Shown here: positions 41,428-47,947 of the stretch, piece after piece
Position numbering within the stretch: position 1 is the first letter of the stretch
How the letters are laid out: every line of letters begins with the position of its first letter
Assembly (NCBI GenBank): GCA_005808505.1
Contig: SYLX01000050.1
Location: 1 to 47,947, forward strand
Source of the DNA: Bdellovibrionales bacterium
GTDB lineage: Bacteria; Bdellovibrionota; Bdellovibrionia; Bdellovibrionales; JAMPXM01
Length of the DNA stretch: 47,947 nt
Direction of reading: 5' to 3'
The notes under the pieces: model-generated
The model's database searches: none
What the model saw: the letters and a program-made list of their open reading frames with translations, nothing else
What the model was told of the DNA's origin: nothing
Program-made: the position numbers and the translations under genes

Positions 41428-44304
41428 ATGCATAAGCTTTGTTTAGTTGCGCTCATTGGTGCTTTCGCCTTTTCATTTCAAGCCCAAGCCCAAGCCCAGT
41501 TCTTGCCCGGGCCCCCAAAATCAGAGATGCCCGGCCGACCTTTTTTCTCGGTTGAAACGGATCAAGCGAAAGCGTTGACCGTCTCTGACGTGAAAGCCGA
41601 TGTCTCATTAAAGGGAGCTTTTGCGGAAACCGTTCTCGATATCGCTTATAAAAACTCAACTCATCAGAGCGTCCAAGGACTCTTCAAAATTCAGTTGCCA
41701 AATGGTTCGCTCGTCCGCGATTTCGCATTGCGAATTGGCGAGAAATGGCAGTACGGGACTCTGACGGAGAAGCACAAAGCACGCGAGACGTTTGAGGAGA
41801 TCGTCCGTCGCGGCGATGATCCCGCCGTCCTTGCTTGGAAAGACGGCGCAGAATATCAGGTAAGAATTTTCCCCTTCCCCGCTAACGGGAAGCGTTGGAT
41901 TCGCGTCAAATACTGGCAAGATCTGAACGAAATCAACGACCGATTCGCGTATTCGCTCCCCCTCCCGCAGGGTTTGAAGCTTGATTCGTTCTCGTTAAAG
42001 CTTGAAGCAAAAGCCACTTCGCTTTCAGGCGTCGTGATCGGCGAGGCTTACGCAAAACGTGCCTACCTGAAACCGATTGCCGAAGATAAGACGACGTTCG
42101 GTGCGATGCTCGATGAGAAATCCTTTGTACTTCCCGGTTCCTTCAACGTCGCGATCGCCGAAGCTCCCGGAACCAAGGGTGCGACGTGGACCGCAGTCAC
42201 AAAACCCAAAGGCGATATGCCCTATGTCGGAGCCCGGTGGTTTCAAGAACTGCCGAGGCAGAAACGAGCGGCTGCGAAAACATGGTTGGCTTTCATCGAC
42301 ACCAGCCGAAGTTCTAAGCCAACTGATCTCACTGCACTCGCAAAATTTTTAGAGAAGGTGAAAATCTCAACCGGCGCATCCATGAAATTCTACGAGTTTA
42401 ACTCAGCTGTCTCGGGGATTGATCCTTCGAAGTTGAGTCAGCTCGACTTTGACGGTGGAACAAACTTCAAAGCCGTGTTCGACGAAATTCAGGAACAGCA
42501 AAAGAAAGCGGGTAGTGAGGTTGAAGCCCTCATCGTGAGCGACGCGGTTCCGACGATGCAAAAAGAGTCGGAGTTAATGCAGCAGAATTTTTCGAAATCA
42601 AAGATTCACTTCCTACCGGCCTCGTCACGATTTAATCCGCATTTTGCCGCGAAAGTCGCAGAGAGGTCGGGAGGTACGGTTTTGCCGCTCATCCAAACGG
42701 CAAGCCTTGACTCGGCCGTTGAGACTTTACTTACAGCCCCGTGGATCTTCTCCGGGCTTGTCGTAGAGGGTGGAGTTGCATCCGACGCCTATCCCGAGCA
42801 AGGTTCGCGGCTCGATTTTCAAGAGGGAGCTTACGTCTATTTTCGCGCGAAATCGGGACGACTTCCCAAGAGTGTAACGGTCACGGTCTCTAACGGTTCG
42901 AAGTCTCAAGAACTGAAAGCAGACTTCACGAATGCGAGAGATATTCCGCAAGTGGAGCAGCTCTGGGCAATGAAGAAGCTTATGAGTCTCGTTCCGCAGG
43001 CGGATGAGTACGAGAAAGAGCTGATGGCGCACGCGACTCGTTACCAACTCGTTTCACCAAAGACCTCCTTCATCGTTCTTGAACTCGAAAGCGATTATCA
43101 ACAGTTCAACCTCACTCGGCGCGAGGATTCGAGTGATGAGTTGGCAGAGTCATCCGATCTTGCGGAAGCGGGCGAGTCGGCGCAAAGTAACTTCGCCGCA
43201 GCTGCTCCAAGACCTAGCGCAAAGGTCTCTTCAAGATCCGTTCGGCGCGGGGAGGGCGGCGGCTCAGGTGCGGTCGGAGCTGCTCGGCGCGCCAGTGATA
43301 TCGCTGGTCAAAGCGCAATCGGCTTCGGCGGTGCGGAATCAGACCTCGCAATGGAAGAACCAGCACCTATGGCGGCGCCGGCATCAGCGGCCTTGGCTGC
43401 TCCGCCTCCTCCCTTTGAGATGAAAAAGCAGAAAGAGGCTGAGCCGTCATCAGTCAGTGCCGAAAGCGTCATGCAGCACTATTTCGCGGATGCGAAGTCG
43501 CTTCGCGAATTGCGAGCTAAGTACACGGCTTTGAACAAAGCTGAGATGAACGATCCTTGGTTCTTCATCGAGTCGGCTCAGCGGTTTGCGCAGTACCGCG
43601 AGAAGAGTCAAGCGCTGCGGGCGCTTTCAAATCTCTTCGAGATTTCAGAAGAAGACGGCAAGGCGATTCGCGCTTTGGGGCTTCTCGGATGTTTCGAGGG
43701 TCATTGTGAGTGGGCGGTTCAAGCTTTCCGACTCGCGATCGACCTTCGCCCCGAGGAGCCGCAAAACTACCGCGATCTTGCGTGGCTGTTTTTGGAAATG
43801 GGCGATTCCAAGCAGGCGATGGCAACATTTGAGTTGTTAAAGGGTAAGAAGTTTCACGCACGTTTCCCGGGCATGGATCAGCTTTTGGCGCGCGAGCAGG
43901 CGTGGATAAAGCAGATGTCCGGCGATCGTTTGCCGGCCTCCATCAATCCAGCGCTGAAAATTTCGCCTACTTACTCGTGGATCACGTGGAATAACGATAA
44001 CAGCGATGTGGATTTCCATATCTACGAGAAGAGCGGCACCATGGTTTATTACGGTCATCGCAACGGAGAAGGCGAGCTTTCAAACGACTTCACTCAAGGC
44101 CTCGGGCCCGAGACTTACGCGTCGAAATCAACTAAGCCCAAGTTGAGCTACTTCGTTAAGTACTTCCGCAACGATCGAACGAACGTAAGTTCAGCTGTCA
44201 TCATGAAGTTCTCAACGATTGAATCGTGGGCGCCTGGCAAAATCAAAGTGAGTTCTAAAGTAGTGCCTCTGTATGGAGTCCAAGACTTCGTAAAATTGAA
44301 GTGA
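41428..44304 (+). CDS. Exported VIT-VWA-TPR protein with C-terminal DUF2135-like domain
   Basis: A 958-residue protein. A signal peptide (MHKLCLVALIGAFAFSFQAQ, cut near AQA/QF) leads into a VIT domain (about 40-165: SVQGLFKIQLPNGSLVRDFAL, KARETFEEIVRRGDDPAVL, FPFPANGKRWIRVKY). A von Willebrand A domain follows (about 284-440) with MIDAS residues in DTSRS (291-295), FDGGTNF (341-347) and SDA (371-373). Next come a Ser/Ala/Pro-rich linker (about 570-680), TPR-like helices (about 700-840: FFIESAQRFAQYREKSQAL, YRDLAWLFLEMGDSKQAMATFELL) and a beta-rich end (SWITWNNDNSDVDFHIYEKSG) of DUF2135 type. The inter-alpha-trypsin-inhibitor-like layout suggests metal-dependent binding at the envelope. GGAGGA precedes the ATG. 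Confidence 0.9.
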   Translation: MHKLCLVALIGAFAFSFQAQAQAQFLPGPPKSEMPGRPFFSVETDQAKALTVSDVKADVSLKGAFAETVLDIAYKNSTHQSVQGLFKIQLPNGSLVRDFALRIGEKWQYGTLTEKHKARETFEEIVRRGDDPAVLAWKDGAEYQVRIFPFPANGKRWIRVKYWQDLNEINDRFAYSLPLPQGLKLDSFSLKLEAKATSLSGVVIGEAYAKRAYLKPIAEDKTTFGAMLDEKSFVLPGSFNVAIAEAPGTKGATWTAVTKPKGDMPYVGARWFQELPRQKRAAAKTWLAFIDTSRSSKPTDLTALAKFLEKVKISTGASMKFYEFNSAVSGIDPSKLSQLDFDGGTNFKAVFDEIQEQQKKAGSEVEALIVSDAVPTMQKESELMQQNFSKSKIHFLPASSRFNPHFAAKVAERSGGTVLPLIQTASLDSAVETLLTAPWIFSGLVVEGGVASDAYPEQGSRLDFQEGAYVYFRAKSGRLPKSVTVTVSNGSKSQELKADFTNARDIPQVEQLWAMKKLMSLVPQADEYEKELMAHATRYQLVSPKTSFIVLELESDYQQFNLTRREDSSDELAESSDLAEAGESAQSNFAAAAPRPSAKVSSRSVRRGEGGGSGAVGAARRASDIAGQSAIGFGGAESDLAMEEPAPMAAPASAALAAPPPPFEMKKQKEAEPSSVSAESVMQHYFADAKSLRELRAKYTALNKAEMNDPWFFIESAQRFAQYREKSQALRALSNLFEISEEDGKAIRALGLLGCFEGHCEWAVQAFRLAIDLRPEEPQNYRDLAWLFLEMGDSKQAMATFELLKGKKFHARFPGMDQLLAREQAWIKQMSGDRLPASINPALKISPTYSWITWNNDNSDVDFHIYEKSGTMVYYGHRNGEGELSNDFTQGLGPETYASKSTKPKLSYFVKYFRNDRTNVSSAVIMKFSTIESWAPGKIKVSSKVVPLYGVQDFVKLK

Positions 44305-44316
44305 ACCGTCCTAATC

Positions 44317-44343
44317 AGAGCCCCGATTCTTCCGGGGCTCTTT
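44317..44343 (+). terminator. Rho-independent terminator of the VIT-VWA gene
   Basis: AGAGCCCCG and CGGGGCTCT form a 9-pair stem with a 7-base loop, followed by TTTG, about a dozen bases after the stop codon. Confidence 0.88.
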
Positions 44344-44469
44344 GTGCTCCTTCATTGTTCGTCAAATGAAGATCGCAATGTGATCGATCATGAGACACGC
44401 GCACCGTTGATTGTTCAAGACACAAACAAAATTTGAGAAATCACGTTGGATGCCGATCTCTTCATAGCA

Positions 44470-44494
44470 GGGCCCGAGCACGGGCCTTGTTTTC
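44470..44494 (+). terminator. Terminator-like hairpin in a gene leader
   Basis: GGCCCG-AGCA-CGGGCC is followed by TTGTTTTCCC and lies about 20 bases before the next start codon. It could be a backup terminator for the VIT-VWA transcript or an attenuator in the leader of the following gene. Confidence 0.5.
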
Positions 44495-44515
44495 CCAAAA
44501 ATTGAAGGGGTGTTC

Positions 44516-45916
44516 ATGGGGCAACGTTTTGGTCGCAAGGCTCGGTTCTTAGCGCCTGTCGGAATTTTGACGTCACTTTTGGGTCTGATGCTTTTTACGC
44601 AGAACTTTGGTGTAGCGACTCACCAAGCTGAACTCGATAGCATTCGTGCTTGGGATTTTCCGCTTTACGATAGCCTCGTTTCGGCGGAGCGACGGATGGA
44701 GCAGTATCGTCGTGAACGTCCTAACTGCGCGGTGCAAAAGCTCGATGCGGTGAACGAGAGTCTGATCTCGCGTAACGCTCTCTTGAAGAACGCAATTATT
44801 CACTCCCATTTGTATATGCTCCCGCCGCCAGCTGTGCATTCGCTCCTCAAGAGTGCAGAAGTCAAACTCACCGAATTGAGAAGTGTCGAAGCCGCGACCG
44901 CGCGTTTGAATTACTTCGTCCTCGACATCACCGATCCGGGACCCGCACCTACGACGCCTAGCCACATTCCGCTCGATATCAAAGTCGTTCTTTCAGGGTC
45001 GGCGATGGGACTACCCGCTCCCGGTGCGGAGCCAAAAATGGCGGAGATGGGACTTCTCGTTGTAGACAATACGGCTTATCCACGTGCGCCCATTCGCATC
45101 ATCGTCGAACGTGATCCTCAAGCCTACTTCCCCGTGCACGTTCGGAATGCGATCATCCGATCGCGCAATTTCGTGGATATCGTAGGCCGTGTCCCAATTC
45201 AGGTGGCAAGACTGAGCGCGGTGGACCAACCGTTCCCGATCAACAATTCGTCGTCTGCACGTCTTCTCTTGGAGAAAACAATGCAGATGCGTCCCAGTGT
45301 TTCCGGTTTAGCTCCGTGTGAGCCGGTAAAATTTTGGGCGTACGTCACCGGCGCGAAACCCGGAGGCACTTATACGATTCGTCCTCCCGAGACTCCGCAC
45401 ATTCCTCCCGAAAAGAGTTGCGTCGTCGACTTAAGCGGAACACGCGTGACATCATCGCAAGCTTCGTTAGCGGCTTGCCGAAAATATGCAGAATTGTTCG
45501 CTGGAAATATCCGTCCGTCTGATTTGCAGATTCCTTCTGGGCAATCCGATTGGACCGTCATGTACGCAGGCACGATGCAGGCGCCTTTCGAATTACTCAG
45601 CTGTAGTGTCAATACAGCAGCTGGAGTAGCGACAAGCCAGCAAATGGCTGCGCCGATGCAACTTGAGTGTTTGAATCGAGCCGCACCACTTGCCGCGTCG
45701 AATCCTGCAGCGACCAGTGTTACGTTCGGCACGGCACGATTGCTTGCGAAAGGTGTTTGCACCCTCGTGGATCAGAAAGGCGTCATCGTGAAACAAGCGG
45801 CCGCGGCGACTCAAGCTGATTGCCATATGATCTTTGACGCCTACATGCGTCCGGTTCCGCCCGCGTTGCCCCCGTCGGTGCCGCAGGGATATTTTGGATT
45901 TTTGCGCTTTCGTTAA
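44516..45916 (+). CDS. Envelope protein of unknown function with N-terminal membrane anchor or signal
   Basis: A 466-residue protein not recognised as a family. After MGQRFGRKARF a hydrophobic run (LAPVGILTSLLGLMLFTQNF) forms an uncleaved anchor or signal. A helical segment follows (AERRMEQYRRERPNCAVQKL), then beta-rich parts (MAEMGLLVVDNTAYPRAPIRI, RVPIQVARLSAVDQPFPI). Several Cys occur late (PCEPVKF, SCVVDL, AACRKY, LLSCSV, LECLNR, GVCTLV, ADCHMI), consistent with disulphides outside the cytoplasm, and SCVVDLSG and GVCTLVDQKG look like two copies of a small Cys-bearing repeat. AAGGGG lies five bases before the ATG; a GTG two codons earlier overlaps that site. Confidence 0.75.
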   Translation: MGQRFGRKARFLAPVGILTSLLGLMLFTQNFGVATHQAELDSIRAWDFPLYDSLVSAERRMEQYRRERPNCAVQKLDAVNESLISRNALLKNAIIHSHLYMLPPPAVHSLLKSAEVKLTELRSVEAATARLNYFVLDITDPGPAPTTPSHIPLDIKVVLSGSAMGLPAPGAEPKMAEMGLLVVDNTAYPRAPIRIIVERDPQAYFPVHVRNAIIRSRNFVDIVGRVPIQVARLSAVDQPFPINNSSSARLLLEKTMQMRPSVSGLAPCEPVKFWAYVTGAKPGGTYTIRPPETPHIPPEKSCVVDLSGTRVTSSQASLAACRKYAELFAGNIRPSDLQIPSGQSDWTVMYAGTMQAPFELLSCSVNTAAGVATSQQMAAPMQLECLNRAAPLAASNPAATSVTFGTARLLAKGVCTLVDQKGVIVKQAAAATQADCHMIFDAYMRPVPPALPPSVPQGYFGFLRFR

Positions 45917-45929
45917 TTGAATGAATCAA

Positions 45930-45991
45930 CCAGCTATTCGTGCTGGCACGCTTAAAGCTCCGGAAAGATGCGAATCCGCTTCTTTCCGGAG
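45930..45991. terminator. Two hairpins at the junction of convergent genes
   Basis: CCAGC-TATTCGT-GCTGG (45930-45946) lies after the plus-strand stop. CTCCGGAAAGA (45958-45968) pairs perfectly with TCTTTCCGGAG (45981-45991), an 11-pair stem inside the last codons of the minus-strand phosphatase gene. Neither has a strong T run; they may serve both transcripts. Confidence 0.55.
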
Positions 45992-46509
45992 TCATCCACC
46001 GATAATAAAAATATCTGAAGTTCTTCGGGAAAACGGTTGGTGAGGGCCGTGATATTCACTTGGTGCGTGATCCAAACTTCGCGTCTTTTCTTACGGGCAT
46101 TCTCTCTTAATCGTGCCTCCATCGCTGCTACAGCTGAAGCCTCCTCGCTCTTAGCATTGAAAAATGAATTGAGCGGCTCCCAAACTTCGTGCCGTCCGAA
46201 TGCGATTTGACCGGTGTCTTTGCATCGGCACCACGTACTTGTGAGAACCGCATCAGGCACCAAAGCTTTGAATCGTTCGCCGAACTCTTTAGCCTCCTTT
46301 TTACCCTCAGCACTCAAATTACGCTGAGTTGAACAAGCGCCTTCGCCGTGGATCCGGAACCCAGGTGGATCACCCGTGCCTGGCGCCGTGCGCGCATGAC
46401 GAATAATCAGCGTCGTTCCAGGTGGCCAAGCTGATTTCAGCTCCGCGCCCAGACTTGATTGAGGAGCGAGAGAGAGTACTGCTATCAGGACCAAAAACCA
46501 GCTTGTCAT
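45952..46509 (-). CDS. Exported histidine phosphatase-family protein
   Basis: A 185-residue protein. A signal peptide (MTSWFLVLIAVLSLAPQSSLG) is followed by a phosphoglycerate-mutase-like fold: the catalytic His lies in LIIRHARTAPG, NLSAEGKKEAKEFGERF is the typical next helix, VLTSTWCRCKDTG stands where the family has SxxxRAxxT (with Cys in the place of Ala), and the second His is in VWITHQVNITALT. It is likely a periplasmic phosphomonoesterase. No ribosome site is evident before the ATG. Its last codons form a long hairpin. Confidence 0.85.
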   Translation of the reverse strand: MTSWFLVLIAVLSLAPQSSLGAELKSAWPPGTTLIIRHARTAPGTGDPPGFRIHGEGACSTQRNLSAEGKKEAKEFGERFKALVPDAVLTSTWCRCKDTGQIAFGRHEVWEPLNSFFNAKSEEASAVAAMEARLRENARKKRREVWITHQVNITALTNRFPEELQIFLLSVDDSGKKRIRIFPEL

Positions 46510-46642
46510 GGTGCGAGCGTACCGTGATTCAGGATCCGATGCGGTTTTAATTTTCTTGATTGGGTTTGCGTCAGCCCTTCGTGGGAGCTCGATCTTTGTC
46601 GGAGTAGTTCAAGCGAGCCACACTGCGTCCCGATAACAAAAC

Positions 46643-47947
46643 ATGGACTTCGTTTTCACTCTTCATCGTTTGTTCGTCGCAGCGATTTTGCTGCTCTGGA
46701 CAACTGTTTGTTCAGCTGAAGTCAGTCACTTCGACGTCTCAATCACGAGTCAGTGGAAGCTCCAGCCATCTGTTTTCGCTGGACAGATTTATCGTAAATC
46801 GGGCTCAACCAATGACGAGTTCATTGTGACTTACGTCCGACCTAAGGTCGGTCCTTTCGATTATGAAAAAACAAAACACCTTCTTGACCAAATTTCGGCG
46901 GCGCGAAGCGAAGTTCTGTCTCTTTTTGCTTCGTCGGCATTCAATATTCTGAGTCTGGAATTACGCGAGTTCGCTCACGCTCGGGGCACACGAGTCGTTA
47001 TTTTTGAATCGTCCTATATTTCGCCTTCAGGTCAGGAGACCCGGCAAGTCGAGCGGCATTACTACGGTGTCGACGCGATTTACTCGGTGGTCTATTCGCG
47101 GGTCTCGGCTTCTTTCGGTGATCGAAGGCAGCTCGAAGAACTCATGAACAACTTCGTTCCGAGAATTCAAGGATCTCGATTGCCAGCGGCCAGCGAAACT
47201 GTCCAGAGTGCTGGCCATGCTCGGGGGACAAGTCGTCAATTGCTCCCTTCTGAATCTAGCACTTCCAAAATCGCCACTCAAACATCTCAAGCGGGCGTCT
47301 GCGACGATGTTGAGCCGTCGATTCGAAAGTCTTCTTCGGATCCCCAGACATTTTCGCTCGAGGGTCTGAAATCAGCCGGCGGTGGTTGCTGGCAAGGTGT
47401 AAAGGATTCGATCCCCACTCTTTACGAAAGTCTTTTGAAGACGGGCGAATACATCGGGAAAGCCTGGAAGTACGTAAAGGAGACGGATCAAGGAACATTT
47501 ACGACGCAAGTTTACTCGGGAGCCACGGTGGCCATCGAAGCCATTCGCAACGGCGATAAGCTCGCGCAGAAAGCTTGGAACAACGTCATCGAACTCATGA
47601 CAACGGGAACCCGAAAGTTCGCATGCCTGAGACTTGATCTTCAGATGAAGGCGTTTTGCAAATTTGTCGCGCTCTCCGCCGAAAGTGCTGTACTTGGAGC
47701 CTTCGCTTGGAAGGGTGCGAAGGTGGGCAGTGAACTCCTCGTGAAGGGCGTGAAGTTTGCGAATTCCGCCGTTGAAGAAGTCATTTCTGACGTGGCCGCA
47801 AATGGTAAAAAAACCTTGGCAACGGAAACCGCAGTCTTGGAAAAGTCGGTAGTCCAAGCGGTAAAATCCGAACCGGCGAATCCGCCAACTGCTCTAACAA
47901 AGAATGCGGAGCAGCCGAACGGCCCAGCCGCTAAGCCGTTACCGAGC
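46643..47947 (+). CDS. Exported protein of unknown function, truncated by the window end
   Basis: An open frame of 435 codons that runs to the last base, so its C-terminus lies outside. MDFVFTLHRLFVAAILLLWT followed by TVCSA is a signal peptide. The first 170 residues are a compact domain (FDVSITSQWKLQPSVFAGQIY, VVIFESSYISPSGQETRQVE). After a Ser-rich linker comes GGGCWQGVKDSIPTLYESLL and a long helical region with possible membrane-active helices (ESAVLGAFAWKGAKVGSELL, VKGVKFANSAVEEV), then a Pro/Ala/Asn-rich tail. No family recognised. No clear ribosome site precedes the ATG. It is transcribed away from the phosphatase gene. Confidence 0.75.
   Translation, partial: MDFVFTLHRLFVAAILLLWTTVCSAEVSHFDVSITSQWKLQPSVFAGQIYRKSGSTNDEFIVTYVRPKVGPFDYEKTKHLLDQISAARSEVLSLFASSAFNILSLELREFAHARGTRVVIFESSYISPSGQETRQVERHYYGVDAIYSVVYSRVSASFGDRRQLEELMNNFVPRIQGSRLPAASETVQSAGHARGTSRQLLPSESSTSKIATQTSQAGVCDDVEPSIRKSSSDPQTFSLEGLKSAGGGCWQGVKDSIPTLYESLLKTGEYIGKAWKYVKETDQGTFTTQVYSGATVAIEAIRNGDKLAQKAWNNVIELMTTGTRKFACLRLDLQMKAFCKFVALSAESAVLGAFAWKGAKVGSELLVKGVKFANSAVEEVISDVAANGKKTLATETAVLEKSVVQAVKSEPANPPTALTKNAEQPNGPAAKPLPS

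Noticed and set aside
1..47947. CRISPR arrays, restriction systems or defence islands
   Set aside because: No regular spacer-repeat series, cas-like, or recognisable defence genes were seen; the repeats found are isolated palindromes or a single tandem pair.

Overview
The window comes from a motile bacterium with many signalling genes and a moderately GC-rich genome. A complete ATP-consuming mevalonate branch, large soluble hybrid histidine kinases, a chemoreceptor, many small exported proteins and an outer-surface type lipoprotein with the N-terminal ending FQNC together suggest Bdellovibrionota (Bdellovibrio-like relatives). That placement is inference from gene content; no 16S gene is present.

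Layout. 1-1455: a CheY-like regulator, then rpmI-rplT behind a 390-base gap that holds a strong terminator and a GGTGCC hairpin. 1460-6808: a tightly overlapped mevalonate operon (fni, HMG-CoA reductase, phosphomevalonate kinase, diphosphomevalonate decarboxylase, mevalonate kinase); HMG-CoA synthase must lie elsewhere. 6812-9663, minus strand: a large Ig-like/PA14 lipoprotein and a stand-alone receiver protein. 9818-17692: arginine biosynthesis as two divergent units, argGH (minus) and argC-J-B-F-R (plus). The shared control region carries ARG-box-like palindromes, and the ArgR repressor is the last gene of the plus unit; argD is not here. 17902-25864: a hemerythrin-like protein, a small hydrophilic protein, a TrmH-family RNA methyltransferase with rsmG, then pheS-pheT-ihfA-merR and a small membrane protein. 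26015-32690: two hybrid histidine kinases with closely related HisKA-HATPase-REC modules but different PAS sensors, separated by two small genes of unknown function.

32926-34374: tRNA-Pro(GGG) followed by about 1.4 kb without an intact recognisable gene. It contains relics, including a gene interrupted by an in-frame TAG and a frameshift, and looks like a decayed insertion next to a tRNA. This runs into a divergent HU/IHF-like protein that appears to hold two HU-like halves. 34988-39407: small exported Cys-containing proteins, an exported alpha/beta hydrolase and an orphan GspF/PilC-like membrane protein. 39451-47947: a methyl-accepting chemotaxis protein, a large exported VIT-VWA-TPR protein, an unknown envelope protein, an exported histidine phosphatase, and an exported protein that runs off the window end.

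Most starts were chosen from Shine-Dalgarno spacing and family N-termini, and several differ from the longest possible open frame. Functional calls rest on recognised motifs, not on database searches. No CRISPR array, rRNA, intact transposase or integrase was seen.
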